Part shown: positions 15,992-22,864 of the stretch, in pieces
Position numbering within the stretch: position 1 is the stretch's first letter
Layout: every line of letters starts with the position of its first letter
Assembly: GCF_031455195.1 (NCBI RefSeq)
Contig: NZ_JAVDSH010000012.1
Location: forward strand, 1-64,000
Reading direction: 5' to 3'
Length of the DNA: 64,000 nt
Source: Arthrobacter nitroguajacolicus_D
GTDB taxonomy: Bacteria > Actinomycetota > Actinomycetes > Actinomycetales > Micrococcaceae
The notes under the pieces: generated by a model
Databases searched by the model: none
Told to the model about the DNA's origin: nothing
Seen by the model: only the letters and a program-made list of their open reading frames with translations
Translations under genes and position numbers: made by a program

Positions 15992-18132
15992 GCGCCGCCG
16001 AATTCCAGAAGCTCGCCGCACTCTTCCCCGACGAAGTCGTCACGCATTCCTACGTTCAGGACATCGAACTCCCAGGCGGTGCAGGAACGTTTGCGCTGAT
16101 CACCCTGGACAACGGCTTGGACCACTCCAAGCCCACCACCCTTGGACCCAACACCCTGGTGGAGCTCGGCAGCGTCCTGGAAGGCCTCAAGGCGCGGGCA
16201 TCCAAGGGTGAAATCGTGGGTGTGGGCGTCACCGGCAAGCCCTATTTCCTGGTCGCAGGCGCGGACCTTTCAGCCGTGAAAACCCTGAAGGAACGCGAGC
16301 ACGGCCTGTGGATGGCGCAGCTGGGCCACGCCGTCTACGCCACCCTCGCCGATCTCGGCGTTCCTAGCTTCGCCTTCATCAACGGCCTTGCCCTGGGCGG
16401 CGGACTGGAGATCGCCCTGCAGTCCACCTACCGCACCGTCTCCACAGGCGCTGGAGCCCTCGCCCTGCCTGAAGCCTTCATCGGCCTGGTCCCGGGATGG
16501 GGCGGCGTGTACATTCTTCCGCGCCTCATCGGTCCCGAGAACGCCGTTAAGGTCATGATCGAGAACCCCCTTAGCAACAACAAGACCCTCACCGGACCGC
16601 AGGCCTACGAGCTCGGCGTTGCCGACGCCATCTTTGAACCTGCCGACTTCGTTGAACAGTCGCTGGCCTGGGCGGCGCGCGTTATCTCCGGTGAGGTGAC
16701 GCCTGAGCGGAAGAACTCGGTCGACGCCACAGAAGAAAGCGTTGCCGCCCGGTGGGCCGCCGCGGTGGCCGCCGGACGTGCCTTCGTCGAAGCGAAGACC
16801 TCCAACGCCTCCCCCGCACCGGCCAAGGTCCTGGACGTCATGGAAGCCAACCGCACCATGACCCAGGCCGAGTCCGCCGAACTTGAATGCGAGACCCTCG
16901 CCGGGCTCATGCAAACTGACGAGTTCCGTTCGACCGTGTACGCGTTCCTTGACCTCGTCCAGAAGCGCTCCAAGCGTCCCGCCGGAGCCCCGGACCGCAA
17001 GCTTGCCCGCCCCGTGACCAAGATCGGCGTGGTCGGCGCCGGACTGATGGCCAGCCAATTGGCGCTGCTCTTTGCCCGGCAGCTCAAGGTGCCGGTCGTG
17101 ATGACGGACATCGACCAGGCACGCGTGGACAAGGGCGTGGCGTACGTCCATGCCGAAGTGGACAAGATGCTGGCAAAGAAGCGCATCAAACCCGACGCCG
17201 CCAACAGGACCAAGGCACTGGTTACCGGTTCCGTCTCCAAGGCAGCCTTCGCCGATGCCGACTTCGTTATTGAAGCCGTCTTCGAAGAACTCCACATCAA
17301 GAAGCAGGTCTTCGCCGAGGTGGAGGCAATCGTCTCCCCCGAGTGCATCCTCGCCACGAACACCTCCTCGCTGTCCGTCACCGCCATGGCCGAAGACCTG
17401 AAACACCCTGAACGCCTGGTGGGCTTCCACTTCTTCAACCCCGTGGCCGTCATGCCACTCCTGGAGATCGTGCGGGCGCCCAAGACCGACGACGCCGTCC
17501 TCGCCACTGCTTTCGAACTCGCCAAGGGACTCAAGAAGACCGCCGTCCTCGTCAAGGATGCCGCCGCGTTCGTGGTGAACCGCATTCTCCTGCGCCTCAT
17601 GGGTGAGGTCATCGCCGCGTTCGACGAAGGAACCCCTGCAGAGGTGGCCGACACAGCACTGCGCCCCATGGGCCTGCCGATGTCGCCGTTCACCCTCAGC
17701 GCCATGGTGGGCTTGCCTGTAGCCCAACACGTCCAGGAGTCCCTGCACGCGGCCTTCGGCGACCGTTTCCCCGTATCGCAGAACCTGCAAAAGCTCATCG
17801 ATAACGGCGTGAAGTCCCTGTGGGTCCCCGGCCCCGACGGCACCCCGGCCATCCCCGCCGAGACCCTCGCCATCATGTCCTTCGGCAACACCCCGTCCAC
17901 AGGCGAAGAAGTCCTCCGACGTACCCAGGACGCCTTGGCCGAGGAAATCGGGCTGATGCTCGCAGAAGGCGTAGTCGCCGGCCCCGAGGACATCGACCTC
18001 TGCGTCATCATGGGCGCAGGGTGGCCGATGTTCCTGGGCGGCATCACCCCTTACCTGGACCGGGTGGGCGCCTCCGAGCGAGTGAACGGCAAGCGCTTCC
18101 TCGCGCCGGGAGTTGCTTCGGCCCCCGCCTAA
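15988..18132 (+). CDS. fadB: Multifunctional enoyl-CoA hydratase / 3-hydroxyacyl-CoA dehydrogenase (FadB-like)
   Basis: A 714-residue fusion for the two middle steps of beta-oxidation. Residues 1-300 form the enoyl-CoA hydratase/crotonase domain (oxyanion-hole segments FLVAGADLSAV and NGLALGGGLEIAL, then PEAFIGLVPGWGG). Residues ~345-530 form the NAD-binding 3-hydroxyacyl-CoA dehydrogenase domain (GVVGAGLMASQ) with the catalytic His in HFFNPVAVMPLLE. A C-terminal dehydrogenase repeat completes it. The ATG at 15988 overlaps the fadA stop and has GAAGGAG 9 bases upstream; the frame open back to 15874 lies inside fadA. Confidence 0.94.
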   Translation: MSAAEFQKLAALFPDEVVTHSYVQDIELPGGAGTFALITLDNGLDHSKPTTLGPNTLVELGSVLEGLKARASKGEIVGVGVTGKPYFLVAGADLSAVKTLKEREHGLWMAQLGHAVYATLADLGVPSFAFINGLALGGGLEIALQSTYRTVSTGAGALALPEAFIGLVPGWGGVYILPRLIGPENAVKVMIENPLSNNKTLTGPQAYELGVADAIFEPADFVEQSLAWAARVISGEVTPERKNSVDATEESVAARWAAAVAAGRAFVEAKTSNASPAPAKVLDVMEANRTMTQAESAELECETLAGLMQTDEFRSTVYAFLDLVQKRSKRPAGAPDRKLARPVTKIGVVGAGLMASQLALLFARQLKVPVVMTDIDQARVDKGVAYVHAEVDKMLAKKRIKPDAANRTKALVTGSVSKAAFADADFVIEAVFEELHIKKQVFAEVEAIVSPECILATNTSSLSVTAMAEDLKHPERLVGFHFFNPVAVMPLLEIVRAPKTDDAVLATAFELAKGLKKTAVLVKDAAAFVVNRILLRLMGEVIAAFDEGTPAEVADTALRPMGLPMSPFTLSAMVGLPVAQHVQESLHAAFGDRFPVSQNLQKLIDNGVKSLWVPGPDGTPAIPAETLAIMSFGNTPSTGEEVLRRTQDALAEEIGLMLAEGVVAGPEDIDLCVIMGAGWPMFLGGITPYLDRVGASERVNGKRFLAPGVASAPA

Positions 18133-18155
18133 ACCCCGGCCCGGCTCTCTTCCCT

Positions 18156-18280
18156 CCCGCGGCTTGGACCAGAACGCTCTCTCACATCCCGCCGCTTAAA
18201 ACAGAACGCTCTCTCACTAAGGTGAGAGAGCGTTCTGTTTTTAGGTCTGTTTTGTGAGAGAGGGATGGACCAAACGCGGG
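18156..18280. repeat. Nested inverted repeat between fadB and the aldo/keto reductase gene
   Basis: A 17-bp core, CAGAACGCTCTCTCAC with one preceding base, occurs twice forward (18169-18185 and 18201-18217), once perfectly inverted (18222-18238) and once as a degenerate inverted copy (18254-18263). The flanks also pair (CCCGCG at 18156 with CGCGGG at 18275; TTGGACC with GGACCAA), so the whole 125 bases is an imperfect palindrome with a perfect 20-bp centre. It looks like a small intergenic repeat element rather than a simple terminator. Confidence 0.75.
18198..18241. terminator. Bidirectional terminator between convergent genes
   Basis: A perfect 20-bp stem (18198-18217 with 18222-18241) closed by a 4-base loop. 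The stem ends in AAAA on one side and TTTT plus T on the other, so it can end both the fadAB transcript and the minus-strand transcript. Confidence 0.88.
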
Positions 18281-18297
18281 CGGGTTGTGAGCGAGGC

Positions 18298-19275
18298 CTA
18301 GAAGAGCGCTACCTTCGGCGCCTTCGGGAAGATGTCGTCAAGCTCCGCCCGGTCTTCCTGGGTGGGAACCCAGCGGACGGCTTCAGCGTTCTCCCGGATC
18401 TGCTCCGGACGGGTGGCCCCGGCGATGACGCTGCTGACACCGGGCTGGGCGGCCAGCCAGGAGAAGGCAAGCTGAAGCTCGGTGATGTCACGCTCCTTGG
18501 CGAACTGGCCGAAGCGACCCAACTGTTCCCAATCGGCGTCGTGTACAAGGTTGGTGCGGGTGTGGCTCAACCGCGAGCCTTCGGGGGCCTTGCCGGCAGA
18601 ATACTTTCCCGTGAGCAGCCCGTTTGCCAGGGGGAAGTATGGCAGGACACCCAGGGAGAAGGCACCGGCTGCGGGAAGGACTTCGAGTTCGGCGCGCCGG
18701 TCCAGCAGGTTGTAGTGGTTCTGCGTGGAAATGAAGCGGGTTCCCCCAGCCTGGCGGGCAACATACTCAGCTTCGGCTATCTGCCAGCCGGCGAAGTTGG
18801 AATGGCCGATGTAACGGACCTTGCCGCTGGATACGAGGTCGTCCAAGGCAGCCAGGGTTTCGTCGATGGGAGTCCGGGGGTCCGGAGTGTGGAACTGGTA
18901 GAGGTCGATCCACTCCGTGTCCAGGCGGCGAAGCGATGCCTCGACGGCCTTCACGATGTAACGGCGCGAGCCCCGGGCACCGAAATCGTTGCCGTTGACC
19001 CCGCCCATGTCCATGCCGAACTTGGTGCCAATCACGACGTCGTCGCGGCGGCCCTTCAAAGCCCTGCCCAGCATGGTCTCACTCAGGCCAGGCTCACGGC
19101 CGTAAACGTCGGCAACATCGAAGAACGTCACCCCGGCGTCGAGGGCGGCGTGGACCACGGCATCCGTGCCTTCCTGTGACTCCGTGGGGGTGTTGGCGCG
19201 GCCGAGGTTGTTACAGCCCAGCCCAACTACTGAGACGGTCAATCCGGAATGGCCAAGGCGTCGGTATTCAGTCAT
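18298..19275 (-). CDS. Aldo/keto reductase
   Basis: A 325-residue NADPH-dependent aldo/keto reductase with a TIM barrel. The catalytic set is visible: Asp and Tyr in DVADVYG, Lys in IGTKFGMD, His in LYQFHTPD. The C-terminal cofactor region is SSVIAGATRPEQIRENAEAV. It belongs to the YhdN/Tas-like group of general aldehyde/ketone reductases; the substrate is unknown. The ATG at 19275 lies 6 bases after TAGGCT (19282-19287 on the minus strand), so the mRNA is probably leaderless. Confidence 0.92.
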   Translation of the reverse strand: MTEYRRLGHSGLTVSVVGLGCNNLGRANTPTESQEGTDAVVHAALDAGVTFFDVADVYGREPGLSETMLGRALKGRRDDVVIGTKFGMDMGGVNGNDFGARGSRRYIVKAVEASLRRLDTEWIDLYQFHTPDPRTPIDETLAALDDLVSSGKVRYIGHSNFAGWQIAEAEYVARQAGGTRFISTQNHYNLLDRRAELEVLPAAGAFSLGVLPYFPLANGLLTGKYSAGKAPEGSRLSHTRTNLVHDADWEQLGRFGQFAKERDITELQLAFSWLAAQPGVSSVIAGATRPEQIRENAEAVRWVPTQEDRAELDDIFPKAPKVALF

Positions 19276-19338
19276 GGGTTTAGCCTATATCGGCGGTCCA
19301 AGCAGCTAGTAACCCCAGGCAACAAACACTTCCGCCCC

Positions 19339-19557
19339 TTAGCTGCGGCCGTAGGTGATTCCCGATTCCTCCATGGCGTCCTCAAGCTGGGCAATGGCCA
19401 CGGGCCCCATCCCATGGAGTTTGGTGGCTTTCAACTCGCCGAATTCGGCCAGCTGCTCCAGTGTCTCGATCCCCTCGTGGGCCAGCGCACGCTTGGCCGG
19501 CGCTGCGAGGCCTTTGGGCAACGGGGTATGGCCGGGCCAATTGCTTTTGGACGACAT
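19339..19557 (-). CDS. Small helix-hairpin-helix protein
   Basis: A 72-residue basic/acidic mixed protein. The segment PLPKGLAAPAKRALAHEGI followed by TLEQLAEFGELKATKLHGMG looks like the helix-hairpin-helix fold of the RNA polymerase alpha C-terminal domain and of small DNA-binding proteins. The final helix is AIAQLEDAMEESG. The ATG has AAGGGA 7 bases upstream. It lies 33 bases downstream of the dxs-DUF402-unknown gene group, so it could be the last gene of that operon. DNA binding is likely; its target is unknown. Confidence 0.75.
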   Translation of the reverse strand: MSSKSNWPGHTPLPKGLAAPAKRALAHEGIETLEQLAEFGELKATKLHGMGPVAIAQLEDAMEESGITYGRS

Positions 19558-19590
19558 GGAGTGATCCCTTCTGGGCGCAATGGTGCTTAC

Positions 19591-20151
19591 TTAGAGAGTA
19601 AAGCCCACACCCTGCTTCGGCGAGTGCTTAATTTTGAAAGCGGTCGGATCACTGTGGGGCGCGGCCGCTATGGTGAGCTTGGTGAAATCCAGGTCTTCAC
19701 CGCGGACACAGATCTTGATGGCGTTCACGGCTTTGTTGACGTCAGGGCAGAGGCAAAAGATGTTCAGCCGGGAGTTGCCGATTTCTGAACGGTCCACCAC
19801 TCCGAGGCCCCGCCAGGCAAGTTCGGCCGTGAGCGCGGTCTTGGCCTTCCGCTCAAGGTGGCGGTCCCGCTCGGTGCCCTCCTTGGTCTTGAGGGCCAAC
19901 TGTGCCACCACCCAGAACTGCTCGGATTCGGGAATCTCCGCATATCGGTCTTCTTCGCATTGCGCGGCAAAGGCCGCCATCAGGCCCTCCACGGAGGTTT
20001 CATTGTCGACGGCGGTCTCGTCGGTCCTGCTCTGGTGGCCAACGACGCCGTGGTTCACGACGAACTGCTGGTCCTCATCGTCGTACCAGGCTTCCCGGAA
20101 GTGGAGAACCCCGTCGTCGTCGCGTTTGTAGGTACGGATAATGCCGCTCAT
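19591..20151 (-). CDS. Conserved protein of unknown function in the dxs operon (186 aa)
   Basis: I do not recognise a family. The N-terminus MSGIIRTYKRDDDGVLHFREAWYDDEDQQFVVNHG (shown here in parts: MSGIIRTYKRDDDG, then LHFREAWYD) looks like a beta-rich domain that also occurs in WGR-like proteins. A helical middle rich in Glu/Arg follows, then CLCPDVNKAVNAIKICVRG near the end. The ATG at 20151 overlaps the DUF402 stop as ATGA and has AAAGGA 6 bases upstream. It is probably translated together with dxs and DUF402. Confidence 0.75.
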   Translation of the reverse strand: MSGIIRTYKRDDDGVLHFREAWYDDEDQQFVVNHGVVGHQSRTDETAVDNETSVEGLMAAFAAQCEEDRYAEIPESEQFWVVAQLALKTKEGTERDRHLERKAKTALTAELAWRGLGVVDRSEIGNSRLNIFCLCPDVNKAVNAIKICVRGEDLDFTKLTIAAAPHSDPTAFKIKHSPKQGVGFTL

Positions 20152-20717
20152 GCTCGTCCTTTCCTGAACCACTCTGCGCTGGTGCTGGCAGCACCGGTCA
20201 TGTCGAAGGGGGCTTCCATGCTTTGTAATGCCTCGAAAAGGCTTGCGCATTCCGCCCGCATGGCCGCAACCGTGTCCTTGGGGTACGCCATGTCGGTTCG
20301 ATGCTGTTCGAATTCGTCTTCGTCATCCACGAACACCCCATGCTTGGTGGACCGGATGACGTCCAGGTCCATGTCGATCATGTGGAACTCGGTGACGCCG
20401 GGCTTCAGTTGATTCCAGGCATGGGCAGTGGCGAGATCGACGTAGATCCGGAAGTCGCCCGGGTAGCTGTCGTCATAGAAGGTGGCCACGTACTCCCCCG
20501 TGCGCGGGATGAGCAGGACAGCGTCCGACGCAGTGTAGAAAGCCGCCCCGGGCCGGGAGCAGAACTCCCCCGCCCCTTGGAAGACCCACCAGCCGTGGAT
20601 GTCCTCACCTAGGTAGGTTCCCGGGACCACCCAGTGTGCCTTGCCGTTCCACTTCCTGTTCCTCGACACCACAAGGTCGCCGGGCTGCAGGGAGCCCGGC
20701 CCGCGGTCCGCGTTCAC
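20148..20717 (-). CDS. DUF402 domain-containing protein
   Basis: A 189-residue member of the DUF402 family, whose relatives include the nucleotide phosphohydrolases Ntdp and FomD. The family's acidic metal-binding segment is visible as HMIDMDLDVIRS, with DFRIYVDLATA before it. A phosphatase acting on nucleotides or phosphorylated metabolites is likely but not proven. The GTG start overlaps the dxs stop by four bases (GTGA), and its own stop overlaps the next gene, so the three are translationally coupled. A link to isoprenoid precursors (for example removing a CTP- or CDP-linked by-product) is only a guess from position. Confidence 0.85.
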   Translation of the reverse strand: MNADRGPGSLQPGDLVVSRNRKWNGKAHWVVPGTYLGEDIHGWWVFQGAGEFCSRPGAAFYTASDAVLLIPRTGEYVATFYDDSYPGDFRIYVDLATAHAWNQLKPGVTEFHMIDMDLDVIRSTKHGVFVDDEDEFEQHRTDMAYPKDTVAAMRAECASLFEALQSMEAPFDMTGAASTSAEWFRKGRA

Positions 20718-22687
20718 AGGGTAGGCATACTTCCGGTGGTGGGGTGCTCCTGGCCCGGCAACGGGCGGGCAAACGGAACCTTTGTTCCCAAAACCTGGGC
20801 TACGACGTCGTGGGTTATTTTCTGGGCAGTGAGCCCCACCCGCTCCAGGACCTGGCTACGCGATCCGTGCACCAGGAACTCGACGGGCAGGCCGACCTCG
20901 TTGAGGGCGGTATCGACGCCCGCGGCGCGCATTTCCTGCCTGATCCGGGAACCGACGCCCCCGGCCCGGACGCCGTCTTCAATACAGATGACCAAGCGGT
21001 GGCGGGCAGCCAAGGCAATGATGGACTTACGGACGGGCAGGACCCAGCGGGGGTCGACCACCGTGGAACTGATACCTTGGGCGCCGAGGCGAGCGGCGAC
21101 GTCAAGAGCGATTTCCGACATGGCGCCAACGCTGACGATCAGGACGTCGTTCTCGGTGGAACCCTCGGGTCGTCGGGCGAGGATGTCCACGCCGTCATGC
21201 AGGCGCTCAATGGCCTCGACTTCAGAACCGACGCTGCCCTTGGAGAAACGGACCACGGTGGGGGCGTCGTTTATGGCCACGGCTTCGCGGAGTTCCTCAC
21301 GGAGCCGCGAAGCGTCGCGCGGAGCAGCCAAGTGAAGTCCGGGCACGATCTGGACCATAGCCATATCCCACATGCCGTGATGGCTGGGCCCGTCCGGGCC
21401 GGTGACCCCGGCCCGGTCCAGGACGATGGTGACGCCGGCTTTGTGCAGCGCCACGTCCATGAGGAGCTGGTCGAAGGCCCGGTTGAGAAACGTGGCGTAC
21501 ACCGCCACGACGGGGTGGAGACCGCCAAAGGCCATGCCCGCGGCGGAAGTCAGTGCGTGCTGCTCCGCAATGCCGACGTCGATGACGCGCTCGGGATGGC
21601 GCTCAGCAAACTTGTGCAGGCCGACCGGAATGAGCATGGCGCCGGTGATACCTACGATGTCGGGGCGTTCGTCGGCGATGTCGGCGATTTCCTCAGCGAA
21701 CACCGACGTCCAGGACCTGGCACCGGGCATCTCCGTGGATTCGCCCGTTTCGGGATCGATGATGCCCACGGCATGGAACTGGTCGGCCTCGTTGGCGAGG
21801 GCCGGAGCGTAACCATGGCCCTTCTCCGTCATGGCGTGCACGATCACGGGGCCGCCATAGGCCTTGGCCGTGCTGAGGGCGTGCTCCATCGCCTGGAGGT
21901 TATGCCCGTCCACTGGACCGATGTACTTCATGCCCAGGTCTTCGAACATGCCCTGCGGGGCCCACCAGTCCTTGATGCCCTTTTTCATGGCGTGCAGGCT
22001 CTTGTAGGTGAACTGGCCTACGGGGCCGCCGTTCTGCAGCCTCTTCTTCCACCAATCCAGCATGCCCTCATATGCCGGGGCTGTTCGCAACGAGTCGATG
22101 GTGGGGCGCAGGGACGCCAGGTAGTCGGCAAAACCGCCCACAGTGGGAGCGTAGGATCGTCCGTTGTCGTTGACGACAATGACCACCCGACGCCGCTTGT
22201 CCGCGGCAATGTTGTTGATGGCCTCCCACGTCATGCCGCCGGTCAACGCGCCGTCGCCCACTACCGCGACGACGAACCGGTCACCTTCGCCGGTCAGCTG
22301 GCGGGCGCGAGAAATACCATCAGCCCACGACAGGGACGAGGAAGCGTGCGAGCTTTCCACGATGTCGTGTTCCGATTCGGCGCGTTCCGGATAGCCCGAG
22401 AGTCCGCCTTGCTGGCGGAGCGTGCTGAAGTCCTGCCGGCCGGTGAGGAGCTTGTGCACATAGGACTGGTGACCGGTGTCAAAAACGATGCTGTCCCGCG
22501 GGGACTCAAAGATCCTGTGGATAGCGAGCGTCAGTTCCACAACGCCCAGATTAGGTCCCAGGTGTCCACCTGTGGCGGCTACGTTGGTGATCAGGAATGC
22601 CCTGATTTCTCCGGCCAGTTGTTCCAGCTCGGTGCCGGACAGTTTGGCCAGGTCCTGTGGATCCTTGACGGTTTCCAAAAGTCCCAA
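20714..22687 (-). CDS. dxs: 1-deoxy-D-xylulose-5-phosphate synthase
   Basis: A 657-residue thiamine-diphosphate enzyme that joins pyruvate and glyceraldehyde-3-phosphate, the first step of the MEP isoprenoid pathway. The N-terminal block GGHLGPNLGVVELTLAIH carries the conserved His. The ThDP/Mg motif GDGALTGG...NNIA is near residue 150, and GIAEQHALTSAAGMA and YATFLNRAFDQL mark the pyrimidine domain. The start is the TTG at 22687: AAGGAGG lies 4 bases upstream and the family's first residues align there. A TTG start may hold expression down. It heads the group dxs-DUF402-unknown(-HhH). Confidence 0.96.
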   Translation of the reverse strand: MGLLETVKDPQDLAKLSGTELEQLAGEIRAFLITNVAATGGHLGPNLGVVELTLAIHRIFESPRDSIVFDTGHQSYVHKLLTGRQDFSTLRQQGGLSGYPERAESEHDIVESSHASSSLSWADGISRARQLTGEGDRFVVAVVGDGALTGGMTWEAINNIAADKRRRVVIVVNDNGRSYAPTVGGFADYLASLRPTIDSLRTAPAYEGMLDWWKKRLQNGGPVGQFTYKSLHAMKKGIKDWWAPQGMFEDLGMKYIGPVDGHNLQAMEHALSTAKAYGGPVIVHAMTEKGHGYAPALANEADQFHAVGIIDPETGESTEMPGARSWTSVFAEEIADIADERPDIVGITGAMLIPVGLHKFAERHPERVIDVGIAEQHALTSAAGMAFGGLHPVVAVYATFLNRAFDQLLMDVALHKAGVTIVLDRAGVTGPDGPSHHGMWDMAMVQIVPGLHLAAPRDASRLREELREAVAINDAPTVVRFSKGSVGSEVEAIERLHDGVDILARRPEGSTENDVLIVSVGAMSEIALDVAARLGAQGISSTVVDPRWVLPVRKSIIALAARHRLVICIEDGVRAGGVGSRIRQEMRAAGVDTALNEVGLPVEFLVHGSRSQVLERVGLTAQKITHDVVAQVLGTKVPFARPLPGQEHPTTGSMPTL

Positions 22688-22792
22688 CGGCCCTCCTTAG
22701 GGTGAATGACGTGCTTGTTAACTTTAGCGCGTGCCCGGCACCCACGCGTTTCCCACACTGGCAGGTCATGGAGCGGTGTGTGCCGGACGCCA

Positions 22793-22828
22793 ACAGCCCC
22801 GGCTGGTCAGGCGACCAGCCGGGGCTGT
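22793..22828 (-). terminator. Terminator of acnA
   Basis: A perfect 16-bp stem ACAGCCCCGGCTGGTC (22793-22808) with its complement at 22813-22828 and a 4-base loop, 37 bases after the acnA stop. The T tract is poor, so termination may depend on stem strength. Confidence 0.85.
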
Positions 22829-22864
22829 CTGGCAATCGGAATCAGCTGGAACCCAGCTTCTTCG

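Noticed and set aside
16270..17790. 506-residue minus-strand frame inside fadB
   Set aside because: Shadow of fadB, which has full domain evidence.
20636..22705. 689-residue open frame on the plus strand opposite dxs
   Set aside because: Antisense shadow of dxs; compositionally biased to Gly/Val/His/Asp and without recognisable motifs.
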